Below are positions 8,317 through 15,580 of a stretch of 41,463 bases of DNA, one piece after another (the stretch's first letter is position 1; each line of letters begins with the position of its first letter). The translations under genes were made by a program, and so were the position numbers. This DNA comes from CAZKUN01 sp964555935 (GTDB lineage Bacteria; Armatimonadota; Zipacnadia; Zipacnadales; VGFC01), in the NCBI GenBank assembly GCA_964555935.1, contig CAZKUN010000058.1:1-41463 (forward strand). The letters are read 5' to 3'. Below the pieces are notes generated by a model. The model made no database searches. It was not told the DNA's origin and saw only the letters and a program-made list of their open reading frames with translations.

Positions 8317-8946
8317 ATGGAACTCATCGACCGAGTGTTTGCCGGGTGTTTGATTGGCGGATGTGGTGTCTCACTGCTGATGTTGCTGTCCGCGGGGCTT
8401 CTCAGTCGCGCGCGTCTCCCAATTCGTCTCCCCAAGATCAGACTGCCTCGCTTGGGCCGAGTTCGCGCAAGGGTGCCGCGCTTGCCGAAGGGCGTCAGCA
8501 AGCCCGGAATCGCGCAGGCGGGCGTGCTGTTCGTGCCGCCAGGCATGCTGCCGATCGTGCTTGGGCTGGTGACCACGTTCTTTGGGGCGGGCGGGTTGGC
8601 GCTCCACGCGAAGCTTGGGCTGGGCGCGCTCACGAGCGTCCTGGCGGCCTCGGGGCTGAGCATCGTCCTCACGGGCGCGATGGTGCTGGGGCTGTGGCAG
8701 TATTTCATGGCGGGGACCGGCGAGAGCGAGGTCAAGGGCGGCACGCCGATCGGGAAGATCGGCCACGTGAGCGTCGCGATCCCCGAAGACGGCGTGGGCG
8801 CGATCGCGCTTGTATCCAATGGAAAGCGAGTGACGATGCCGGCCGTGGCCCAAACTGGGGCGTCTCTTTCGAGAGGCGCCGACGTCATGGTCGTTGACGT
8901 AGCCGGTCACAAGGCAGTTGTCGAAGAGTTCGTTCTCGCTATCTGA
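8317..8946 (+). CDS. NfeD-like membrane protein
   Basis: A 209-residue protein with an N-terminal membrane helix (about 8-29), a basic loop rich in Arg and Pro, further hydrophobic helices (about 70-130), and a soluble C-terminal domain from about residue 140 (GKIGHVSVAIPEDGVGAIAL, then MVVDVAGHKAVVEEF) that fits the OB-fold of NfeD proteins. NfeD proteins are typically encoded next to SPFH/flotillin genes and are thought to work with them in membrane microdomains. The flotillin gene lies 45 bases downstream, which strongly supports this reading. The length is close to that of Bacillus YuaF-type proteins. The start is the ATG at 8317, with GGAGGGG just upstream. Confidence 0.75.
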   Translation: MELIDRVFAGCLIGGCGVSLLMLLSAGLLSRARLPIRLPKIRLPRLGRVRARVPRLPKGVSKPGIAQAGVLFVPPGMLPIVLGLVTTFFGAGGLALHAKLGLGALTSVLAASGLSIVLTGAMVLGLWQYFMAGTGESEVKGGTPIGKIGHVSVAIPEDGVGAIALVSNGKRVTMPAVAQTGASLSRGADVMVVDVAGHKAVVEEFVLAI

Positions 8947-8991
8947 TGCCAAGAGCATCAGGGCGACGCGTCTGAAGGAGGCGCAAGGAAA

Positions 8992-10569
8992 ATGGAATGG
9001 CTAACCGAGGGTTGGGGATGGCTCTTTCTGTTGCTGGGCGCGCTCGTATCGGTCGCGATCTTCTATGCCGCGAGGTATGAGAAGGTCGGCCCGAATGAGG
9101 TGCTGATCGTATCGGGACGCAAGGGCGTGTTTGAGAGCCCGACGTCGATGGAGAGGTCTGTCAGGAATTTTAGGATCTACCATGGCGGCGGGACGTTTGT
9201 GATGCCGGTTCGGGAGAAGACGGACCGCATGTCGGTTGAGCTGATGACGCTGGAGATCCACACGCCGGAGTTCTACACGAAGCTGGGCGTACCGATCGTG
9301 GTGGACGCGATCGCTCAGATCAAGGTGCGCAGCGACGACCCGATCGCGACGGCGACGGCGGCCGAGATGTTCCTGAGCAAGGGCCGGGCGGAGATGAACG
9401 AGATCGCCCACCAGATGATGCAGGGACACCTGCGGGCGGTCATCAGCACGCTGCCGATCGAGGAGATCCACCGTAACCCGGAGGCCTTCGCGCAGAGCGT
9501 CCATCGGCTGACATCCGAAGACCTCGCGAACATGGGCATCCAGGTCGTCAGTTTCACCATCCGCGAGATTCAGGACCCGAACGGGTACCTGAACGCGCTC
9601 GGTCGGCCGGAACTGGCGGGCGTGCACAAGGACGCCGCGCTGGGCGAGGCCACGGCGCAGCGGGACTCGCAGCAGGGCAAGGCGCAGGCGGAGCGAGACG
9701 CGGCGGTGGTGGCGGCGAAGGCGAATGAGGAGGCGCGGCTGGCGCAGTTGAGCGCGGATGTCGCAATTGCCGACGCGCAGAGAGACCGCGACGTAAACGT
9801 TCACGAGTACAACCGCCAGGTCTCGGAGGCTGAAGCCAAACGGGATATGGCATACGAGTTGCAGAAGGCGAAGACCGAGCAGGCGCTGGTGAACGAGAAG
9901 ATCGGCGTCAGCATGGTCGAGCGCGAGAAGCAGATCGAGGTGGAAGAGCTGGAGATTACGCGGAGGGAGAAGGAACTCGACCACACGGTTCGCAAGCCGG
10001 CGGAGGCGGACCGGTTCAAGACCGAGACGCTTGCCAGCGGCGAGCAGCGAAAGGTCCAGATGCTGGCCGAGGCCCAAGCGGAAGCGGCGAAGCTGCAGGG
10101 CCTCGCGGAGGCCGAAGTCATCAAAGCCAAGGGCGAGGCCGAAGCGGAGGTCATCCGGCAGAAGGCGTTGGCCGAGGCGGAGGGTGTCGAGGCGATGAAG
10201 TCCGCCGAGGCTGAAGGCATGCGGCGGAAGGCGGAGGCGTGGAAGGAATACACCGCGCCGGCGATCAGCGAGCTGCTCATCGATCGCCTGCCCGACATCG
10301 CATCGGCGGTTGCCGGGCCGCTTGAGAAGATCGACCGGATCGTCATGGTGAACAACGGCGACTCGGACAGCACGGGCGTCGAGCGGGTGACGAAAGGCGT
10401 GACGAATGTCATGGCCCAGGTGCCGGGCTTTGTGGAGCTGATGCAGAGCGTCGATCTGAAGGGCGTCGTGCAGCAGATTCCAGGGCTTGTGGGCGCTCCG
10501 ACGAGCGGAAATGGGCAGGAGGAGACCCCGCCAGAGCCGCCGATGGACATCGTGGAGCCGGATGCATGA
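8992..10569 (+). CDS. floT: Flotillin-like SPFH protein
   Basis: A 525-residue flotillin homologue. Residues 9-27 form a membrane helix. The SPFH (band 7) domain follows with YEKVGPNEVLIVSGRKG and runs to about residue 200. Residues 205-430 form a long charged coiled coil rich in Ala, Glu, Lys and Arg, including the flotillin AEAEVIK / AEAEGMRRKAEAW segments. The C-terminal part (ISELLIDRLPDIASAVAGPL and FVELMQSVDLKGV) is also typical of flotillins. Such proteins oligomerise at the inner membrane and organise signalling or secretion domains. The upstream NfeD-like gene is its usual partner. The ATG at 8992 has GGAGG upstream. The gene symbol follows the Bacillus FloT precedent and is by homology only. 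Confidence 0.9.
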   Translation: MEWLTEGWGWLFLLLGALVSVAIFYAARYEKVGPNEVLIVSGRKGVFESPTSMERSVRNFRIYHGGGTFVMPVREKTDRMSVELMTLEIHTPEFYTKLGVPIVVDAIAQIKVRSDDPIATATAAEMFLSKGRAEMNEIAHQMMQGHLRAVISTLPIEEIHRNPEAFAQSVHRLTSEDLANMGIQVVSFTIREIQDPNGYLNALGRPELAGVHKDAALGEATAQRDSQQGKAQAERDAAVVAAKANEEARLAQLSADVAIADAQRDRDVNVHEYNRQVSEAEAKRDMAYELQKAKTEQALVNEKIGVSMVEREKQIEVEELEITRREKELDHTVRKPAEADRFKTETLASGEQRKVQMLAEAQAEAAKLQGLAEAEVIKAKGEAEAEVIRQKALAEAEGVEAMKSAEAEGMRRKAEAWKEYTAPAISELLIDRLPDIASAVAGPLEKIDRIVMVNNGDSDSTGVERVTKGVTNVMAQVPGFVELMQSVDLKGVVQQIPGLVGAPTSGNGQEETPPEPPMDIVEPDA

Positions 10570-10592
10570 TAGGCCGGGAGCGCCTGAAATTG

Positions 10593-10626
10593 CGCGGTCC
10601 TCGCCCATATGTGGGTGAGGGCCGCG
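10593..10626 (+). terminator. Strong hairpin after the flotillin gene, possible terminator
   Basis: About 15 paired bases (10593-10607 with 10612-10626, two G-U pairs) around a TATG loop, 24 bases beyond the stop. No T tract follows, so it may be an mRNA-stabilising hairpin instead of an intrinsic terminator. Confidence 0.4.
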
Positions 10627-10702
10627 CCGCTCCATCGCATAGGCGATCGGAAACTTCTCGGAACTGTAAAGGGTTAGGTCTGTCATAACTCCATGAACCC
10701 CG

Positions 10703-10731
10703 TTGACAGGGGTTGCGACCCGTGCTACTAT
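10703..10731 (+). promoter_or_regulatory. Near-consensus sigma-70 promoter for the SLH beta-barrel gene
   Basis: TTGACA (10703-10708), a 17-base spacer, then TACTAT (10726-10731). The predicted transcription start is near 10738, which gives a leader of about 266 bases before the ATG at 11005. Such a strong match suits an abundant envelope protein. Confidence 0.75.
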
Positions 10732-10737
10732 GGCGCG

Positions 10738-11004
10738 TCGTGAGACGGATTCAGGCTTTAGCCTCGAGTCCAACTGCTGTGTCTCACCGCTCACAGGCGA
10801 CCTAATCCTGGCAAAGAAGGGAGGCTACCCTCCTCGCCGGGTCAACTGATGAGATGGTGAGCAGCGAACGTGACGCAGACGGTGGGTCATCGGCGAAGGC
10901 AACTAGGATACTTCGCTCAGACCCTCCGGACCACGCGTGATGTTCGAACGGTGGGGCACCCAAGGTGCCTTGCCTCGGTCTCAAAACAGGAGGGTATAAA
11001 ACCC
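10738..11004 (+). promoter_or_regulatory. Long structured 5' leader of the SLH beta-barrel gene
   Basis: The region between flotillin and the SLH gene holds the promoter and this leader, with no gene seen. Four stem-loops can be drawn. The first is TGAGAC/GTCTCA (10741-10746 with 10781-10786) enclosing GGATTC/GAGTCC and AGGC/GCCT. The second is CCTGGC/GCCGGG enclosing GGGAGG/CCCTCC (10807-10841). The third is GGGTC/GACCC enclosing GCGAAG/CTTCGC (10884-10924). The fourth is GGCACC/GGTGCC (10955-10969). The Shine-Dalgarno AGGAGGG is at 10988-10994. The first stem starts almost at the predicted transcription start, which could protect the 5' end. It does not match a riboswitch family that I recognise. 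Confidence 0.55.
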
Positions 11005-12645
11005 ATGCGTAAGATGATAACAGTAGCAGTAGCCCTCGCTCTCGTCACACTCGCCCTTCCGGCGTTTGCGGCGAGCAGCCCCGCCGAGACGGTGCCGTTC
11101 GACCACTGGGCGTATGACGCAGTCCAGAAGCTGGTCGATGAAGGCATCATCATCGGTTACCCGAAGACGCACGAATTCAAAGGCGACCGCGCGATGACCC
11201 GTTATGAGTTCGCCATGGCCATCAGCCGTCTGATGGAATGGCCGGGCCTTATCGGTGCTCCCGGAGGCGCAGGTCCCGCTGGTGACGCTGGTGGGGATGG
11301 CGATGACGGTCCCGCTGGCCCGCAAGGCCCCGCTGGTCCTCCCGGACCCGTTGGTGGTGCTGGCGCGGATGGCGCAGCTGGCCCCGCTGGTACGCCCGAT
11401 CAAGCTGCAATCGAAGCGATCTGCAAGAAACTCATCGACGAGTTCAAAGATGAGCTGGCAGACCTTCAGGACCAGATCGACGATCTCGCGGAAGACGTGG
11501 ACGATCTTGATGGCCGCGTAGCGGCTCTCGAGGACGCCATGAATCGCCCGCAGGTCACAGGTTGGATCAACTACCGTATCGGTCTCGTTGGCGATCTCTG
11601 GAAGAACGCTGAGTACGATGCGTTGACCGCGAAGATCGGCATTGAGGGACAGATCACGGACGAGCTCGCAGGCCGCATTAGCCTGAAAGCGATCGATGAC
11701 ACGACTCGCGTCACGATGGCCCACGGCGGAGTTGCCCCGACGCTCGGCATTGGCGAAAACATCTGGCTCGACGAAGCCTGCCTGATGTATGCGACAGACT
11801 GGTGGACCCCGGTCCAGTGGACCGCCGGCCGTCAGTTCTTCGCGCTGGACCGGCATGGTCTTCTCGTTGACAACCAGCGTCTGAGCACCCAGGGCATCCG
11901 CGGCCAAGCTGATAGCCTCTGGGGCACGGACCTGGACTTTGACTTTGTGTACGGTGGTTCGTTCTACGATCTCGCTGCTGGCTTCGGCCCGGGCAATGAC
12001 GGCATGGGCGCTGCGCGTCTGGCCTACACCCGTCCGAACTTCGAAATCGGTGGAACCTACCTCGCCACAGGTGTTGGTGAAGAGCAGGGCATCGCGGGTG
12101 ATGCGTGGATCGAAGTCTTCAACCGCGACTTGACGTTCGAGTACTCGGAGCAGCTCCAGTTCCCGAGTGGCGCCCGCCTCCCCGGCGGTGCGAACAACCC
12201 GAGTGTCTGGATGGGTACCGCGGAAATCATCGACAATCCCGGACTGAGGATTCTCGGTACAGCTTCCCGCGCGTCGGTGGCCTATGGCATTTTCTATAGC
12301 TCGCTGAACCCCTACTTCGAGGGCATCGACTACGCGATCATGAGTGGCGCGTCGGCTGGCTTCCCGTGGGAGCGGTGGATGTACGGCCCGTTGGTGTTTG
12401 CTGGTGCGCAGACGTTGGCCGCAGACGTGGACTTCGCGCTCGGAAGCATTCCAATGCACATTCGCTACGCGAATCTGGAAGGCACGCTCGGCGCGATACT
12501 CCCGTATGAGAACCTCGTCTCTGTTTCCGCCACCAAGACAGTTGTTGATGGCTTGGACGTCGCGTTCACCTACGCGCGTCAGGAAGCGGAGAGGGGGTTC
12601 GTCGACCTGGATCTCATCCAGGCGTCGGCCGTCGTAGAGTTTTAA
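11005..12645 (+). CDS. SLH / collagen-like / coiled-coil outer-membrane beta-barrel protein
   Basis: A 546-residue outer-membrane tether. A signal peptide ends at about LPAFA (residue 22). One SLH domain (about 30-76) has FDHWAYDAVQKLVDEGI and the MTRYEFA core. Residues 81-131 are 17 uninterrupted Gly-X-Y triplets. Residues 132-180 form a heptad-type coiled coil (LADLQDQIDDLAEDVDDL). From about 183 to the end the chain alternates as beta-barrel strands, closing with the terminal Phe used by the BAM machinery. SLH porins of the OmpM/SlpA type are trimers that bind peptidoglycan through the SLH domain. Here a collagen-like rod is inserted between SLH and coiled coil. The ATG at 11005 follows AGGAGGG by 10 bases. 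An in-frame upstream GTG at 10870 lacks support. Confidence 0.85.
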   Translation: MRKMITVAVALALVTLALPAFAASSPAETVPFDHWAYDAVQKLVDEGIIIGYPKTHEFKGDRAMTRYEFAMAISRLMEWPGLIGAPGGAGPAGDAGGDGDDGPAGPQGPAGPPGPVGGAGADGAAGPAGTPDQAAIEAICKKLIDEFKDELADLQDQIDDLAEDVDDLDGRVAALEDAMNRPQVTGWINYRIGLVGDLWKNAEYDALTAKIGIEGQITDELAGRISLKAIDDTTRVTMAHGGVAPTLGIGENIWLDEACLMYATDWWTPVQWTAGRQFFALDRHGLLVDNQRLSTQGIRGQADSLWGTDLDFDFVYGGSFYDLAAGFGPGNDGMGAARLAYTRPNFEIGGTYLATGVGEEQGIAGDAWIEVFNRDLTFEYSEQLQFPSGARLPGGANNPSVWMGTAEIIDNPGLRILGTASRASVAYGIFYSSLNPYFEGIDYAIMSGASAGFPWERWMYGPLVFAGAQTLAADVDFALGSIPMHIRYANLEGTLGAILPYENLVSVSATKTVVDGLDVAFTYARQEAERGFVDLDLIQASAVVEF

Positions 12646-12669
12646 GGTCTCTGACCACAGAACGTGAAC

Positions 12670-12705
12670 ACGGGGGCTCCCACTCGGGAGCCCCCGTTTC
12701 TTTTT
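12670..12705. terminator. Strong bidirectional terminator
   Basis: A perfect 12-bp stem (12670-12681 with 12686-12697), loop ACTC, then TTCTTTTT on the plus strand. It lies between the SLH beta-barrel gene and the convergent thiD. Confidence 0.9.
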
Positions 12706-12723
12706 GCGGTGTTGGTTGCTCGC

Positions 12724-13521
12724 CTACAGGTCCAGCGCGCGGGACGCCGCGTCGAAGTTGATGACCGGCGCTCCATCGCCGATATAGCGGGCGTGGCGCA
12801 GACCTTCGGTGAGGTACTCCTTGGCCATTGCTACGGCATCGCGCAGGGCGACATCTCTCGCAAGCAACGCCGTGATCGCCGCGGACAGGACGCAGCCCGT
12901 GCCATGCGCGGCAACCCTCAGCGGCACGCGCTCGGCCGCCAGTTCCACGTGACCATCCGCATCCACGAAGACGTCGATCGGGTCCCCGTCGCTGTGCCCG
13001 CCCTTGACCATGGCCGCCCCCGCGCCCAGCTCAAGCAGACACTCACCCGCCAGCCGCATGTCGTCGAGGGATGCAATGCGAAGCCCGGTCAGCGCCTCAG
13101 CCTCGGCGAGGTTTGGCGTGACGAGCGTGGCGCGGGGCAGGATGACATCCCGCAACGCGTCAACGCCCTCGGGCGTGAGGAGCGCGCGTCCGCTGGTGGA
13201 TACGGTGACGGGATCGACGACGAGGGGAATGGTGGAAGACTCGGTGAGGTGGCGCGCTACGACGTGGACTGTGTCCGCGCCCGCAAGCATGCCGGTCTTG
13301 GCCGCCGCGACGCAGACATCCGCGAGGAGCGCGCGCAGTTGCTCGGCGACTTGCTCGGAAGCGAGAGGCTGGCAGGCGTGGACCGCGCGCGTGTCTTGCA
13401 CGGTCAGTGCCGTGACAGCGGCCGCGCCATGGACGCCAAGGCTGGCGAATGTCTGCAGGTCGGCCTGAATGCCAGCTCCGCCAGTCGGGTCGGAGCCCGC
13501 TATGGTCAGTGCGGTGGTCAC
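12724..13521 (-). CDS. thiD: Hydroxymethylpyrimidine/phosphomethylpyrimidine kinase
   Basis: A 265-residue ribokinase-fold enzyme that phosphorylates HMP and then HMP-P in thiamine pyrophosphate synthesis, in the cytoplasm. It has the opening TIAGSDPTGGAGIQADLQTF, a VVDPVTVSTSGRALL region, TPNLAEAEALTG, MVKGGH, and the catalytic HGTGCVLSAAI near residue 207. Length and motif order match ThiD throughout. The start is the GTG at 13521. It is the last gene of a minus-strand run, 21 bases after the methyltransferase stop, so it may be co-transcribed with genes of unrelated function. No other thiamine gene and no TPP riboswitch was seen in the window. Confidence 0.93.
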   Translation of the reverse strand: MTTALTIAGSDPTGGAGIQADLQTFASLGVHGAAAVTALTVQDTRAVHACQPLASEQVAEQLRALLADVCVAAAKTGMLAGADTVHVVARHLTESSTIPLVVDPVTVSTSGRALLTPEGVDALRDVILPRATLVTPNLAEAEALTGLRIASLDDMRLAGECLLELGAGAAMVKGGHSDGDPIDVFVDADGHVELAAERVPLRVAAHGTGCVLSAAITALLARDVALRDAVAMAKEYLTEGLRHARYIGDGAPVINFDAASRALDL

Positions 13522-13542
13522 GGTGGCGAGTCGCTCCGCAGC

Positions 13543-15272
13543 CTATACTTGGATCTCTCTCAACGGAGCCTTCGCCATGAGTCGCGCGTCGGCCTCGGTC
13601 AGGCCGTACGCTCTGATCGCCGCTTCGTCGACGGCGTGCTGCGCGGCGTTGATCTCGGCGGGGTCGGAGGCCGCGGCTCGGCGAGCCGCGACACCGGCGA
13701 GGCAGTCGAGACCGGATCGCGGGACAGGGAACTCCTGGATCCAGGAGAGCGGGATGCGAAGGGATCCCTTGGGGATGCGAGCCGCGTAGAGTTGCTGGTA
13801 ATGGAGCCAGGCAGCGGGCAGGCTGTTGAGAAGGGCGAGCGCCGCGCCGAGGACGCGGGGCTCCCCCCACGCGCCCCAGACGGCGACCATGAGCGCGGTC
13901 GGATGGTCCCACAGCGCGGCGGTGGGCCGGGGGCCAATGCCCTTGATGATCAGCTTGGGCTGGTGGAATAGGCGCCAGAGTTCATCCGAGACGGCGGGCG
14001 GTCGGTCTGTTAGCACGGGGCACTCCCACAGCGTGCCTCGGAGTCTGAGCAGCGCGCTGGTCGGAGCGCGGAATGCCCGCACGTTGCCGGGCGTGACCAC
14101 CGGTAGTTCGTCGCGAGAGCCGGTAGCCTCGGACATGTGAGCACAGCACTCGTTGTAATCGAACCCGCGAACGCCTCCGCGGACGAGAGCGAGTTCACGC
14201 AGCGGCACGGTGTCGTCGAGCATCCTCGCCAGAAGCGATTGCTCATCGTCACTGGCGCGGAGGGTCGGCCACCGCGACCGTAAGAGATCGCGCTGCGCCT
14301 TCTGATTCCGAGGGCCGATGTCATCGAGGCTCTCAGGGCAGAAGATGGCGACCTGGTGTCCGGGTCGAGGCGGCTTGCGAGTCGCGATGGTGATGACTTG
14401 GTTCACCAACGCTCCAGCCTCGGCACCGCGGCAGTCAGTGAGGTCGATCAGCTCGCGCAGCGTCGCGCGTTCGTGGAGGTAGCGGCGAAGCCGGCGTCCG
14501 TAGTCGGCGACCAGGAATTTGCTCGACGTGAGCAACCCAATCGTCCCTCCCTCCGTCACCGTGCGGACCGCCAGCTCGATGAACGGGACCTGAAGATCGA
14601 AGGCGCCGCGAGCGGTCGCGAAGTCGCGCCGGATGCGGTCGCTCTCAGCACCGCGGCGAGCGGCCCGGACGTAGGGCGGATTTGCCACGATGCAATCGGC
14701 TGCGCAATCCGGCAATTGGTGCAGCACGTCGCGTTGCGTGACCTGGAGCGGCAATTCGGAGGCGAGGCGTTGGATGCCGGCGGCTGAGGCCCCAAGCTGA
14801 GTGGCGGAAAGCAACAAGGCTACCCGCGTGACGATGACGGAGCCGAAGTCGCGGTCGTGGCCTCGGAGGAGGCGCGCGGCGCGTAGCGGCGAGAGCCCTC
14901 CGTCGGCGAGATGGTCGAGGGCGGCCAGGAGGAGCGCGCCGCAGCCGCACGCGGGATCGAGCACGATCGGTNNNNNNNNNNCTGGAGGCGGCGCCGCACA
15001 TCGCGGCGCAGCAAAAGCGCGCGCTCGACGAGCAGTCGGGCGACGGCTGGTGGCGTGTAGTATGTCCCCGACGTCTTTGCATCGGGCACGGCGCCATCGC
15101 GATAGATCCGACCAAGGTCGGAGGGGTCGAGGGATGTCCAGTCGGCGCGGCCGGGGACGGATACGCCGAGGCCGCCAGGCAACTCAGGCGCGAATGTCGC
15201 GGGCGGAATGCTCAGCGCGGTCGCCGCATCAGCTACGAGTCTTGCCAGCACGCCGTCATTCGGGTTGGGCAT
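13543..15272 (-). CDS. Adenine-specific DNA methyltransferase, interrupted by an assembly gap
   Basis: Two open segments belong to one gene split by ten Ns at 14972-14981. The N-terminal segment (start 15272) has TSGTYYTPPAVARLLVERAL, the usual pre-motif of N6-adenine methylases. The C-terminal segment has motif I (LDPACGCGALLL), motif IV NPPYVR, a segment GGTIGLLTSSKF and a C-terminal region resembling TaqI/Eco57I-type specificity domains. It should transfer methyl from SAM to adenine in DNA. No nuclease domain or restriction partner is visible, so it may be an orphan. The two segments are out of frame as written, but the N run has an arbitrary length, so this is no evidence of a frameshift. 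Its start overlaps the cytochrome stop by 17 bases. Confidence 0.8.
14972..14981. other. Assembly gap (10 N)
   Basis: Ten Ns inside the DNA methyltransferase gene, near the SAM-binding motif. The true length is unknown. Confidence 0.95.
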
Positions 15273-15555
15273 AGCTGGGATCCTCGACGAACCCCTCGTG
15301 GCACTCGCCGCATTGGTGCTGCGGATGGGGCACCGGCAGCTCCTTGCCGGTGACATCCGAGCCGCTTGACATGCCTCGATGGCAACGATAGCATTCCGTC
15401 GTCTCGTGATCGTCAGGCGGAGTCAGATCGACGATGTCGGCCCCGGGTGGAGGCAAGCGTCCGAGGAGCGATGCGGTCATGAAGATGACCAATACGGCGG
15501 CGATGACCCCCATCGAGATGTACCCCAGCTTGCGTTTCCTGTCAGCGTCGGACAT
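15256..15555 (-). CDS. Membrane-anchored diheme c-type cytochrome
   Basis: A 99-residue protein with a membrane helix near residues 12-29 (ISMGVIAAVLVIFMTASLL) and an outer part with two heme-binding motifs, CYRCH and CGECH, separated by about 24 residues. The His in HPQHQCGEC and DDHETTECY may be distal ligands. It should carry electrons at the outer face of the inner membrane; the partner oxidase or reductase is not in the window. The ATG at 15555 (MSDADRKRK) is preceded by GGAGGA and fits better than an upstream extension to 15630, which would overlap the neighbouring gene. The stop region overlaps the methyltransferase start by 17 bases, and the metallophosphoesterase gene ends 25 bases upstream. 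Confidence 0.8.
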   Translation of the reverse strand: MSDADRKRKLGYISMGVIAAVLVIFMTASLLGRLPPPGADIVDLTPPDDHETTECYRCHRGMSSGSDVTGKELPVPHPQHQCGECHEGFVEDPSYAQPE

Positions 15556-15580
15556 GGCGGTGGGCGTCCTCCGTTGGGGG

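Noticed and set aside
9001..10794. 597-residue open frame antisense to flotillin
   Set aside because: Arg/Leu/His-rich translation with no domain, caused by GC-rich codon bias of the flotillin coiled coil.
10738..11004. Cyclic-di-GMP or other known riboswitch in the leader
   Set aside because: Hairpins are present, but I could not match the conserved core of any riboswitch class I know, so no class is claimed.
10981..12459. 492-residue open frame antisense to the SLH barrel gene
   Set aside because: The plus-strand frame has a signal peptide, SLH motif and collagen triplets. The antisense frame is a composition shadow.
12664..13971. 435-residue open frame opposite thiD and the methyltransferase
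   Set aside because: It spans two recognised genes and a terminator, and has no recognisable domain.
13543..15272. Frameshifted methyltransferase pseudogene
   Set aside because: The two segments are out of phase only across an N run of arbitrary length. Both have intact motifs.
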